From positions 33,747 to 97,746 of the forward strand of contig JANYBW010000084.1 in NCBI GenBank assembly GCA_025360585.1: a DNA stretch of 64,000 nucleotides, in the 5' to 3' direction. Positions within the stretch are counted from its first letter, which is position 1, and every line of letters starts with the position of its first letter. The translations under genes were made by a program, and so were the position numbers. The notes under the pieces are model-generated. The model saw only the letters and a program-made list of their open reading frames with translations, made no database searches and was not told the DNA's origin. Below are positions 1 through 9,959 of this stretch, in pieces. The DNA comes from Actinomycetes bacterium. GTDB lineage: Bacteria > Actinomycetota > Acidimicrobiia > IMCC26256 > PALSA-610.

Positions 1-1
1 A

Positions 2-697
2 CGCGAACCGGGAATGGAACTGGCGGCGATGGCAGAAGTCGCCAACATCGTTCAACAACTGTTGGACAATCCCGATCGAACGCCGAGCTTCTTCGATGTG
101 GTCGCACAGCGGTGGCACGACACCCACGGCGAAGCGCGCGCAACAGGTATCGCGTACGACCTCATTTTGTTGCATATAGCAACGATGACGAATCTTTTCG
201 CCGCAATCGGTTGGGCGCTGAGCTGTGCGGCTCGCTACCCGAATGATGCTGGCGATCTTGACCGCCTTGCCCTTGAGGCGATTCGGCTCGGTCAACGCTC
301 GATCATTACCCGCGAAGTTCTTTGTCCAACGACTCTTTTCGATGGCGTGCAAGTAATCGAGCTCAAGGCCGGAATGATGCTGGCAACGATGGCGCCGGTC
401 ACAAATCGAGCGATCTCGGCGGGGGCCCGAGCCGATGGCAATACCTTCGACCCGTCGCGTTGGGCCGGGCCCGCGTTACGCAATGACGTGACCGTAGCAA
501 CGTTCGGACATGGCGAACATCGGTGTCCCGCGCAACGGTTCTCGATGCTGGCGATCACCCGAACCGTGAGTGCAGTCCTGCGCGCGTTCGAAATCAGTGC
601 GGAATTCGACGGTATCGAACCATTGCCCTTGCAGGTTGGGGGCATCGCGCGGCCGGCACACGAATGTCTCATTCGATATCGCCCTCGCACCACCTAG
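2..697 (+). CDS. Cytochrome P450, C-terminal part (cut by window start)
   Basis: The reading frame is open to the left edge, so the true start lies outside the window and only about 230 residues of a usual 400 are present. The K-helix ExxR motif is visible (EAIR), and the haem-ligand loop reads FGHGEHRCPAQRFS, with Cys as the thiolate ligand; the residue two after Cys is Ala where most families have Gly or Ala after CxG. The I-helix lacks a clear AGxDTT motif (it reads HIATMTN). P450s of this soluble bacterial type hydroxylate small hydrophobic substrates with electrons from a ferredoxin; no ferredoxin gene is seen nearby. The substrate cannot be deduced. Confidence 0.9.
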   Translation, partial: REPGMELAAMAEVANIVQQLLDNPDRTPSFFDVVAQRWHDTHGEARATGIAYDLILLHIATMTNLFAAIGWALSCAARYPNDAGDLDRLALEAIRLGQRSIITREVLCPTTLFDGVQVIELKAGMMLATMAPVTNRAISAGARADGNTFDPSRWAGPALRNDVTVATFGHGEHRCPAQRFSMLAITRTVSAVLRAFEISAEFDGIEPLPLQVGGIARPAHECLIRYRPRTT

Positions 698-732
698 CGC
701 TCATTCCTGCGCCGCGGTCGTGACGATGGGTT

Positions 733-1908
733 CTACGGCGCCAAAACGTTGAGCTCGCGTGTGTTGTCGCGCAAGATCAGCTGACGATCAGCATCATTGA
801 ACTCTTTGAGTTCCGAGACGTAATCCAGTGGGCGGGGCATACCTTCGATGTGCGGCCAGTCGCTGCCGAAAATCACGCGATTTGCGCCCATTAGCTCAGC
901 TATTTCGTTGGGGTCGTCTTCCCAGAACGGGTTGATCCAAACGTTGCGTCGAAAGCTCTCAACCGGATCCTCACGGAAGTAACCAGGCATCTTTTTGGAA
1001 GTGGACCGCAGTTTGTCGAAGAGCTCGCCCAGGAATGTCGAGCCGTTTTCGACCGACGCAATTCGAACGTTCGGGAAACGATCGAACAGCTTCTCGAACG
1101 CGAGCGTGATCAGAAAATCAAACGCTGCCCGTTCAATATTGAACGACTTTATCGACGGTTTCCAACTGCCCGTCGAAAACGACGCACCAAAGCCATCATC
1201 GGCGTAGCCATTCGAGGAAACACCGCTATCGCCCGCGTGCACCACAACCGTTATGCCGCTTTCATTGACCCGCGCCCAAAACGGATCGAAGTAGGGATCG
1301 CTCGGCGTCTTGTAACCACTCGGTGTGCACACCGCGGACGGTCGCATCACAACAACCCGTGCACCATTCGCCAACGCCCATTCAAGTTCGTTGCACGCCC
1401 AATCGATGTCGGCGAGGCTGATGTACGGCGCCGCAAAAATCTTGTTTTGGTACGCGAATCCCCAGTCTTCGCTGAGCCACTGGTTGAACGCACGGAAGGT
1501 CGTCGTCACTGCGAAGCTGTCGTGCTTCAACAGCTCTTCGTAGAGCACGCCAAGCGTCGGAAACAACCAGATCGCTTCGAGGCCGAATTCGTCCATGCGA
1601 GCAACTCGTGCGTCGCGGTCGCGATATTCAGCGGGAATCGGCTCGCGGTCCATAAGGAATTCCATTGGATTTCTACCGTCGGGATTGCCACGGAAATACT
1701 CGTGCATCGCGCCGGCCTTGGCGATCGGCGTGAACGTCGGGTTCGTGACGGCGTGGCTCACGCGCCCCCCGACCACGTGATACTGCCGACCATTGATCTC
1801 AGCCCACTGCACACAGCGACCGCCGAGGCGCGGATCCAGATGCCGGGTAAACGCATCGAGGGCTTCGTAGTAGTGATTGTCGCAGTCGAACGCCAAGTAA
1901 TCGATCAT
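733..1908 (-). CDS. Amidohydrolase-2 family metal-dependent hydrolase
   Basis: A 391-residue TIM-barrel hydrolase of the Amidohydro_2 family. The N-terminus carries a DCDNHYYE segment typical of the actinobacterial branch, followed by VVHAGDSG (metal-binding His) and, near the C-terminus, the family hallmark FGSDWPH with the catalytic Asp. Relatives hydrolyse or decarboxylate ring-cleavage and aromatic acids, but this branch has no firm substrate. It converges with the P450 gene and is divergent from the oxygenase gene at 2035; palindrome copy 1 lies between the two starts. The ATG gives the family's usual length. Confidence 0.85.
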   Translation of the reverse strand: MIDYLAFDCDNHYYEALDAFTRHLDPRLGGRCVQWAEINGRQYHVVGGRVSHAVTNPTFTPIAKAGAMHEYFRGNPDGRNPMEFLMDREPIPAEYRDRDARVARMDEFGLEAIWLFPTLGVLYEELLKHDSFAVTTTFRAFNQWLSEDWGFAYQNKIFAAPYISLADIDWACNELEWALANGARVVVMRPSAVCTPSGYKTPSDPYFDPFWARVNESGITVVVHAGDSGVSSNGYADDGFGASFSTGSWKPSIKSFNIERAAFDFLITLAFEKLFDRFPNVRIASVENGSTFLGELFDKLRSTSKKMPGYFREDPVESFRRNVWINPFWEDDPNEIAELMGANRVIFGSDWPHIEGMPRPLDYVSELKEFNDADRQLILRDNTRELNVLAP

Positions 1909-1921
1909 CCCCCAAGGTTAC

Positions 1922-1967
1922 CTGTGTCCCACTGTTATTCCATAGGTGGAATAACAGTGGGACACAG
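1922..1967. repeat. Intergenic palindromic element, copy 1
   Basis: Perfect inverted repeat with 21-bp arms (1922-1942 and 1947-1967) and a 4-base centre TAGG. The arm core is TGTGTCCCACTGTTATTCC. It lies between two divergent gene starts (1908 minus, 2035 plus), so it is not placed as a terminator. The same family occurs at 21985-22034 and 26224-26267. Confidence 0.9.
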
Positions 1968-2034
1968 TGAGAGACTGGCTGGGGTATCGGTAACTGGTTG
2001 CCGGAAACGGCTGCGCGAGTTGGAGGCGAACGAC

Positions 2035-3042
2035 ATGCACACAAGTGCGCTTCCGGTGATCGATATCTCGGCGCTGGGCCCAAGCTCCAGCACAGGTATC
2101 GTCGATACTCGAGCGGCCAAGGCCGTGGGCGCCGCAATCGATGCGGCGTGCCGCGAGTTTGGGTTCTTTGGCATCACGGGCCACGGTGTCAAAAGCGACC
2201 GTAGCTTGGCACTAGAGGCCGCGGCCCGAACATTTTTTGCCCTTCCGGAATCGGTTAAGGCGGAAATTGCCATGACGCAAGGCGGGCGCGCCTGGCGAGG
2301 TTGGTTCCCACTCCACGGCGAACTCACAGCCGGCCGACCGGATCAAAAAGAGGGCATCTACTTCGGCGCCGAGCTACCGGTCGACGACCCCAGAGTGCAA
2401 CACGGCCTCCCCCTACACGGCAAGAACCAATTTCCCTCCACCCCTTCAGAACTGAAGCCGTTGGTGCTCAACTGGCTCGAAACGATGACTGAACTCGCGG
2501 CCATCGTCCTGCGTGGGGTTGCGCTTGGGCTCGGCCTCGAAGCCAAGTGGTTCGAGAGCAATCTCACAAACGATCCCACCATCTTGTTTCGGATCTTTCG
2601 GTATCCGCCGTCGCCACCCAAAACGTGGGGTGTACAAACTCACACGGACTACGGGCTGTTGACCTTGCTCGTACAAGACGAATCGGGAGGCCTCCAAGTC
2701 CGTAATCGAGACCTTTGGATCGATGTTCCTGGAGATCGCGAAATAATTATTTGCAACCTCGGCGACATGCTCGATCGCATGACCCAGGGCCGCTACCGAT
2801 CGACACCCCATCGCGTGCGCAATGCCACGAATCACGATCGTATTTCGTTGCCGTTCTTTTACGATCCGTCGTGGGATGCTGAAGTGGCTGCGATTCCCCT
2901 CTCCGGTGACGTTCCTACCGATGACCAACGCACCCGTTGGGACGGCACAAGCTTGCGTAAATTGTCGGGGACCTATGGCGATTATCTGACTGCGAAAGTC
3001 GTCAAGGTGTTCCCCGAACTCGGCGAAGACGTGCTTACGTAA
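2035..3042 (+). CDS. Isopenicillin-N-synthase-like Fe(II)/2-oxoglutarate oxygenase
   Basis: A 335-residue protein with the DIOX_N plus 2OG-FeII_Oxy arrangement. The N-terminus (LPVIDISALG) and GFFGITGHGV are classic for the IPNS/plant-dioxygenase family. The iron triad is visible as HTDYG (His, Asp) and TPHRVRN (distal His plus the 2OG-binding Arg region). The frame is open upstream to 1237, but the ATG at 2035 matches the family N-terminus and avoids overlapping the antisense amidohydrolase gene. Six bases separate it from the decarboxylase gene, so the two are probably cotranscribed. The substrate is unknown; family members hydroxylate, desaturate or cyclise small molecules and amino-acid derivatives. 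Confidence 0.9.
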   Translation: MHTSALPVIDISALGPSSSTGIVDTRAAKAVGAAIDAACREFGFFGITGHGVKSDRSLALEAAARTFFALPESVKAEIAMTQGGRAWRGWFPLHGELTAGRPDQKEGIYFGAELPVDDPRVQHGLPLHGKNQFPSTPSELKPLVLNWLETMTELAAIVLRGVALGLGLEAKWFESNLTNDPTILFRIFRYPPSPPKTWGVQTHTDYGLLTLLVQDESGGLQVRNRDLWIDVPGDREIIICNLGDMLDRMTQGRYRSTPHRVRNATNHDRISLPFFYDPSWDAEVAAIPLSGDVPTDDQRTRWDGTSLRKLSGTYGDYLTAKVVKVFPELGEDVLT

Positions 3043-3048
3043 CGGTTG

Positions 3049-4380
3049 ATGTTCGACTTTGACGAAGACGCGCAAGTGCTTGCGGAACAGTGTTTCGATT
3101 ACATCCGCAACCGCCTTACCAACCGACCCCAACCCGTATCGCCTCCGACGGCCGACGAGCTTCGAGCCGCGGTGGGTGTGACCATCACACCGGATGGAAT
3201 CGGTTCCGAACGAGCACTCAAATTGTTTGCAGAGGTACTCGCGCCCGCAGCGATTCCCCTCGACAATCCAAAGCACGCAGCGCTCATCCCCGGCGCGCCA
3301 ACTATTGCTTCGATCTTGTTCGACGCATGCGTGAGCGCTTCGGCACTGGTTGCCGAAGCATGGATCGAAGCTGCAGGAGCGATTCATGCCGAAAACGAAG
3401 CACTTTCGTGGATCGCATCGCTCGCCGGGTTGCCGGAGACCGCCGGTGGGTGCTTCATCAACGGCGGAACCGCCGGCAATCTTTCTGCACTCGTTACCGC
3501 GCGCGATGCGCACGCCCACGGTCGCCGGAGGGTGGCGTGCGGCGGCGATGCACATTCCTCGATCGCCAAAGCATTACGCATCATCGGTTGCGACGCGTTG
3601 GTCGTGCCTTCTGATGATCGTGGTCGGCTCACGGGAGCCGCATTGCGCTCGGCGCTCGCGGCGGACGGCGATGCTGGTTCCGTGTTTGCTGTCATCGCGA
3701 GTGCGGGGGCGACGAACACCGGCGCGATTGATGATCTTGCGGGCATTGCGGAGGTTGCGGCCGAGCACGACCTCTGGTTCCACGTTGATGCGGCCTATGG
3801 CGGCGCAGGCATGTGCGCGCCGAGCGTGCGCGATCGATTCGCCGGCATCGAACGCGCAGATTCATTCATTGTCGATCCGCACAAGTGGCTGTTTGGCCCA
3901 CTCGATTGCTGCGCGCTGCTGTACCGAGAACCGCAGCGAGCATTCGAAGTCCATCGACAGTCCGCGTCGTATTTGGAAACCATGCGCGTCGACGGCGGAA
4001 TGGATCCGACTGACTACGGCATCCACCTCACGCGCCGCGCCCGTGGTTTGCCCCTTTGGTTTTCGCTAGCGACGTACGGCACCGATGCATACCGCGACGC
4101 AGTCGAGACGGTGCTCGCGAACACGCGGGCCGCGGTTGCGATCATCAACGCTGATCCACTGCTTGAACTCATTATGGAGCCCGATCTTTCGATCTTGCTG
4201 TTTAAACGCATTGGCTGGGTGGAAGCCGACTATCTGCAATGGGCCCAAGAACTCCTTGCCGAAGGAGTGGTTTTTGTACTGCCATCAAAGTGGCAGGGTG
4301 AAACGGTAGGGCGGTTCGTATTTCTGCATCCGCAAACGAGTGTGGAAATGTTTCAAGCCACCGTCGACGCGATGGCCTGA
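3049..4380 (+). CDS. PLP-dependent group II amino-acid decarboxylase
   Basis: 443 residues of the aromatic/diaminobutyrate/glutamate decarboxylase family (fold type I). Visible signatures are the Gly-rich cofactor segment GGCFINGGTAGN, HVDAAYGG (Asp that contacts the pyridine nitrogen) and VDPHKWLFGPLDC with the Schiff-base Lys. A TTG codon directly precedes the chosen ATG and cannot be excluded. The gene sits six bases after an IPNS-like oxygenase and 20 bases before a TauD-like dioxygenase, suggesting that an amino acid is decarboxylated and then (or before) oxidised. Substrate specificity cannot be read from the sequence. Confidence 0.9.
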   Translation: MFDFDEDAQVLAEQCFDYIRNRLTNRPQPVSPPTADELRAAVGVTITPDGIGSERALKLFAEVLAPAAIPLDNPKHAALIPGAPTIASILFDACVSASALVAEAWIEAAGAIHAENEALSWIASLAGLPETAGGCFINGGTAGNLSALVTARDAHAHGRRRVACGGDAHSSIAKALRIIGCDALVVPSDDRGRLTGAALRSALAADGDAGSVFAVIASAGATNTGAIDDLAGIAEVAAEHDLWFHVDAAYGGAGMCAPSVRDRFAGIERADSFIVDPHKWLFGPLDCCALLYREPQRAFEVHRQSASYLETMRVDGGMDPTDYGIHLTRRARGLPLWFSLATYGTDAYRDAVETVLANTRAAVAIINADPLLELIMEPDLSILLFKRIGWVEADYLQWAQELLAEGVVFVLPSKWQGETVGRFVFLHPQTSVEMFQATVDAMA

Positions 4381-4400
4381 AGTCTCTAGGCTGAGCGGCC

Positions 4401-6044
<1,644 letters not shown>

Positions 6045-6045
<1 letters not shown>

Positions 6046-7592
6046 TGACTTCTCGATTCAAAAACCTGTTCGGTCAAAAAAGCGAACGGCGATTCTTCGC
6101 CAAACTCGTCGGCGCCAAAATGGCCGGCCTTGGCGTGGTGTTCGCTGCGATATGGGGTTTCACCGCGTTTCTGAGTGGCACTGCCGCGCATGCAGCGGTG
6201 GCTCCACTACAAACTCAAATCAACGACAACGTAAACGCGACGAACACTGCTTGGGTACTCGTTGCCGCGTTCCTGGTGTTCTTCATGCAAGCCGGGTTCA
6301 TGATGCTCGAGGCCGGGTTCGCTCGGCAGCGAGAAACCGTGAACGTCTTGCTGGAGTGCATCGTCGATACGGCGTTGTGTGGCATCTTGTTTTGGGCATT
6401 CGGTTTCGCGTTCATGTTTGGTGCTGGTAACGGCTTCATTGGCCACCAGTACTTCTTTTTGAACAATGCACCGCTCACCTACGGTGGCACCGGCGTTGCA
6501 TTCATGGCGTACTTCCTCTTCCAGTTCGCCTTCGCCGACACCTGCTCGACCATCACCAGCGGTGCCATGGTCGGGCGTACCGGATTTAAAGGCGACCTCT
6601 ACTACTCCATTGCCGTGAGCGGATTTATCTACCCGATCCTCGGTCACTGGGTGTGGGGTCCGGACGGTTGGTTGGCACTCATGAAGACGCCGTTCCGCGA
6701 CTTCGCAGGCTCGACCGTCGTGCACACCGTTGGTGGCATGGTCGCGCTCTGCGGTGCGATTGCCTTGGGCCCTCGGCTCGGTCGCAAATTCAAGCGCGAC
6801 GGTGGCTTCATGCCTCCTGGCCACGACATGACAATCGCTGCGGTTGGTGGTGTGATCCTGTGGTTCGGTTGGTACGGCTTCAACCCTGGCTCCACGTTGA
6901 GTGCGCTCGACGCTGCTGGTATTGGCCGGGTCGCCACCAACACCACGCTCGCCGCATGCGGAGGTGCACTAGCGGCACTGTTCTTCGTGTATCCGCGCAG
7001 CAAGGTGTGGGATGCAGGTATGACAATCAACGGTTTCCTCGCCGGGCTCGTTGCCATTACTGCACCGTGTTATTGGGTGAACCAAACCGGAGCGATCCTG
7101 ATCGGTGTTATCGCCGGGATTATCACTCCGCTCGGCATCGATTTACTGGAGCACTTCCGGATCGACGATCCGATCGGTGCAGTCGCGGTCCACGGATTCT
7201 GCGGGATCTTCGGAACCCTCAGCATCGGTTTGTTTGCAACGGGTCAGTACGGCGTCCCGACCGCGACCGGCGCCGATCCATCGGCGCACGTCAAGGGCTT
7301 GTTCTGGGGCGGTGGTACCAAGCAGCTCGTCTCTCAAGTCATTGGTAGTGGCACAATCACCATCTCGTGTTTGGTCGTCGGATTCGCACTGATGTATGCA
7401 GTCAAAGCAACCGGCACGCTGCGAGTCTCCGAAGAAATCGAACGCGAAGGTCTCGATCTCCACGAACACGGAGGCAACGCATACCACTTCGAATTCGGAT
7501 CATCGGCTTTGACCATGCCCCACACGGCAGGTACAGCTGAACGAGTACCGGCAACGGTAGGCGCGCCCGAAAAGGAAATGACCCTCCCCTAG
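6045..7592 (+). CDS. amt: Ammonium transporter Amt
   Basis: 515 residues with an N-terminal signal-like segment (hydrophobic stretch ending AAHA-A near residue 50) and about 11 membrane helices. The twin pore histidines are present in STVVHTVGG and AVAVHGFCG, and the conserved pore-stabilising Asp in DFAGS. The family motif that usually reads SGAxAER is TSGAMVGRTGF here, so the Glu is replaced by Gly. The GTG start overlaps the glnK stop (TAGTG), the usual translational coupling of glnK-amt. The cytoplasmic C-terminal tail, which GlnK binds, is about 60 residues long. A terminator follows at 7628. Confidence 0.96.
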
Positions 7593-7627
7593 CACTCCAG
7601 CCATTCTCTCCTCAGAGCAAACAACAG

Positions 7628-7671
7628 GGCTCCAGTTGCAACGAAGCAACCGGAGCCCAGTTTGTGTTTCC
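7628..7671 (+). terminator. Rho-independent-type terminator of glnK-amt
   Basis: A GC-rich hairpin 36 bases after the amt stop: GGGCTCC (7628-7634) pairs with GGAGCCC (7653-7659), extended by GTTGC (7636-7640) with GCAAC (7647-7651), around a six-base loop AACGAA. A T-rich tract, GTTTGTGTTT, follows. This closes the operon before the downstream serine hydrolase gene. Confidence 0.75.
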
Positions 7672-7714
7672 CGGAGCTTTTCGTGCGGGATCCGCAAGTG
7701 GGCGCCTACCAAAA
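7668..7714. repeat. Interspersed intergenic repeat, copy A
   Basis: About 45 bases, beginning TTTCCCGGAGCTTTTCGTGC, that recur at 10990-11037 with few differences. The core ends in TGCGG-AT-CCGCA, an inverted repeat able to form a short hairpin, followed by GGGCGCC and ACCA. Both copies lie upstream of a plus-strand gene start. Confidence 0.7.
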
Positions 7715-7764
7715 TGCGAAACCTGGGTCCGACGGTCGCTACCGCGTTGTCTAGGGTTTCGGCC

Positions 7765-8946
7765 ATGACGATTACTCGTGGTTTTACTGCTCCCGGTTTC
7801 GAAGCGTTACGTGATGTATTCGAAGCGAACTTCACGAACCACGGAGAAGTTGGTGCCGCGTTTAGCGCGTATCACCGCGGCAAAATTGTCGCCGATCTTT
7901 GGGGTGGTGTTGCGAACCAAGAAACTGGTGCAGCTTGGAACGAAGACACCCTGATTTTGGTGTTTTCCACCACGAAGGGCGCGACCGCGATGTGCGTGAA
8001 TCACCTCGCGCAACTCGGCAAGCTCGATGTTGAAGCGCCCGCGGCGACGTACTGGCCCGAATTCGCGGCCAACGGGAAAGGTGCGATCACCGTCGCACAA
8101 TTAATGTCACATCAGGCCGGGCTCGCGTGGATCGACGGCACAATGAGCCTCGACGAAGCACTCATATGGGAATCCACTGTGCACGCTCTCGAAGCCCAAG
8201 CACCATCTTGGGAACCCGGCACCCAGCACGGCTACCACGCCACCACCTACGGTTGGCTGGCCGGCGAGATCGTGCGACGCGTCTCGGGAAAATCAGTCGG
8301 CACGTACTTGCGTGACGAAATTGCCGGGCCGCTCAACGCGAATTTCTTCATTGGACTGCCCGCGGATCTCGAACCCCGCACCGCGCAGCTGATCTCGATG
8401 ATGCCCAAAGGCATGACATTCAATTCCGATCCCAAAGAGGACGACGACATCCGCTCGATGTTGCGCCAAATCATGGGCCCCGAAACCGATCTAGGCAAAG
8501 CGCTCACCGCTCCCGGCGGCGCGTTCGCCGATGCCGAAGTCTTCAATCTGGCGAAGGTACGAGCGGCGGAAATTCCTGCCGCCAACGGCGTGGCCGATGC
8601 CCGTGGCGTAGCGCGGCTCTATGCATCGTGCGTGAGCGACGTTGATGGCATTCGTATTCTCGAACCCGCGCAACTCAACAACGCGATCACGCAACGCACC
8701 AGTGGCGGCAACACGATCTTGTTCAATATGGATATCCAATTTGGATTGGGATTCATGTTGCGATCATCGCTGCTGGCCATCGGCGGGCCACGATCGTTTG
8801 GCCACTTCGGCATGGGTGGCTCGATGGGTTGGGCCGATCCCGATGCCGAACTTTCGTTTGGCTACGTCATGAACAAAATGGATATGGGCATGGCCGGCGA
8901 TGTCCGCAGCACGAACCTCATCAACGCGACCTACACCTGTATTTAG
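7765..8946 (+). CDS. Serine hydrolase, beta-lactamase/EstB-like family
   Basis: 393 residues of the class C beta-lactamase-like esterase family. The nucleophile motif SxxK is STTK (in VFSTTKGATAM), the catalytic Tyr is in GYHATTYGW, and the third motif is HFGMGGS near the C-terminus. No signal peptide is seen, so a cytoplasmic esterase or lactonase is likelier than a beta-lactamase. The ATG at 7765 matches the family start (GFTAPGFEALRDVF); the frame is open upstream to 7636 into the amt terminator, which argues against an earlier start. Ends 250 bp before a convergent gene, with tandem repeats between. Confidence 0.88.
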   Translation: MTITRGFTAPGFEALRDVFEANFTNHGEVGAAFSAYHRGKIVADLWGGVANQETGAAWNEDTLILVFSTTKGATAMCVNHLAQLGKLDVEAPAATYWPEFAANGKGAITVAQLMSHQAGLAWIDGTMSLDEALIWESTVHALEAQAPSWEPGTQHGYHATTYGWLAGEIVRRVSGKSVGTYLRDEIAGPLNANFFIGLPADLEPRTAQLISMMPKGMTFNSDPKEDDDIRSMLRQIMGPETDLGKALTAPGGAFADAEVFNLAKVRAAEIPAANGVADARGVARLYASCVSDVDGIRILEPAQLNNAITQRTSGGNTILFNMDIQFGLGFMLRSSLLAIGGPRSFGHFGMGGSMGWADPDAELSFGYVMNKMDMGMAGDVRSTNLINATYTCI

Positions 8947-9033
8947 ACCGCAACGATGTAGAGGGTGCGCCAAAAGGCGACGGATTCGGCTGATCTCGAC
9001 GAAGCACGGCGCGACCCGCGGCCCGAGCGGGAC

Positions 9034-9141
9034 CGGAGCGCAGCGACGAGAGCGGGAAACAGGAGCGCAGCGACGAGAGCGGGAAACAGGAGCGCAGCGA
9101 CGAGAGCGGGAAACAGGAGCGCAGCGACGAGAGCGGGAAAC
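9034..9141. repeat. Four tandem 27-bp repeats
   Basis: Four head-to-tail copies (9034-9060, 9061-9087, 9088-9114, 9115-9141) of a 27-bp unit containing GGAGCGCAGCGACGAGAGC; the last three are identical and the first differs at its first base. They lie in the 253-bp gap between convergent genes (stops at 8946 and 9200). There are no spacers, so this is not a CRISPR. Every frame through part of the region is open because 27 is a multiple of three, but no protein is credible. Confidence 0.92.
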
Positions 9142-9199
9142 AGGATTCTTGCATCGGATTACCTCTCACCTACGGCGCGCGTTGCTAGCCCGCGATGCG

Positions 9200-9883
9200 T
9201 TACTCGACGAGATCCGACTCACGCATCGGGTACGCGGAAAACACATCGAGCACCGAGCCAGACGCACCGTCCCAGTCGAACGCGACGATTTGCGCGGCGC
9301 TACGACGGCCGGTGAGCGCGCGGGTCAATTCAAATTGCGAAGCGCGCACCGTCGCGACAACCGCTCCCGCGCCCACGATCTGTTCTTGCCCATCAGCGAC
9401 CAGCCGTAACGAAGTACCGCGCTCAGCCAATCGCGCTCCGAGCCGATTTGCGTAGTTGGCGTAGGTGAGCACCGCGCCGGCTGTGTCGCGACCAGTCGTG
9501 TCGCCAAAGCCACCGCGAACATCAAGGTCGTGGGTCACGAGATCCGAAATGAGCGAGTGCACCATCTCTGGCGGAGCAACTGCGGCGACTGCTTCTGCCG
9601 CCGCTCCGCTGTCGTTCCATTCCGCAATAATCTCGGCGACCGTCTTACCGGCGGCCCGATCAATGTGCGCTTGGGTCCACGCATCAGAACCGACCCCTTC
9701 CAGTCGGCCCGCCGCGATGTCCGCGGGAATCCCGGCCACATGCGCAAGCACTTCCCGTGCAGTCCAATCGGGGCATGAGGCAAGGTTCTGGGCCAGTTGC
9801 TCAGCAGACAACCCTGCAACAAATTCCGATAAACCCTCGCGGTGTTCGCGATAAACAGCTCCAAGATCGTTTCCATCAGTCAT
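9200..9883 (-). CDS. DinB-fold / TIGR03083 maleylpyruvate-isomerase-like protein
   Basis: 227 residues with the actinobacterial TIGR03083 pattern: an N-terminal four-helix DinB-like domain (LSAEQLAQNLASCPDWTARE, then VLAHVAG with the metal-ligand His) and a C-terminal SCP2-like domain. Family members are mycothiol-dependent transferases or isomerases; this member's reaction is unknown. The chosen ATG at 9883 (MTDGNDLG) lies in the 28-bp direct repeat; the frame continues eight codons further upstream into the second copy. It is divergent from a second DinB-fold gene at 9960. Confidence 0.8.
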   Translation of the reverse strand: MTDGNDLGAVYREHREGLSEFVAGLSAEQLAQNLASCPDWTAREVLAHVAGIPADIAAGRLEGVGSDAWTQAHIDRAAGKTVAEIIAEWNDSGAAAEAVAAVAPPEMVHSLISDLVTHDLDVRGGFGDTTGRDTAGAVLTYANYANRLGARLAERGTSLRLVADGQEQIVGAGAVVATVRASQFELTRALTGRRSAAQIVAFDWDGASGSVLDVFSAYPMRESDLVE

Positions 9884-9936
9884 GCTGGTGAACTTACAGC
9901 GACACAACCATGCTGGTGAACTTACAGCGACACAAC
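9881..9936. repeat. Perfect 28-bp tandem duplication between divergent starts
   Basis: Two identical 28-bp copies (9881-9908, 9909-9936), each beginning CATGCTGGTGAACTTACAGC. The left copy contains the start codon of the minus-strand gene (9883) and the right copy duplicates its 5' region, giving a second possible ATG in phase only by chance. The duplication occupies most of the 76-bp divergent promoter region. Confidence 0.93.
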
Positions 9937-9959
9937 CGAAGAAAGAAAGCGCAACCCAG

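Noticed and set aside
1237..2034. Upstream extension of the IPNS-like oxygenase gene (266 codons)
   Set aside because: It overlaps the amidohydrolase gene on the other strand and shows no homology; the ATG at 2035 matches the family start.
2446..3555. A 369-codon open frame on the minus strand
   Set aside because: It lies antisense to two clear enzymes (IPNS-like oxygenase, PLP decarboxylase) and has no recognisable domain; GC-rich DNA leaves such frames open by chance.
9034..9141. Possible CRISPR array
   Set aside because: Units are contiguous, with no spacers, and no cas gene is present.
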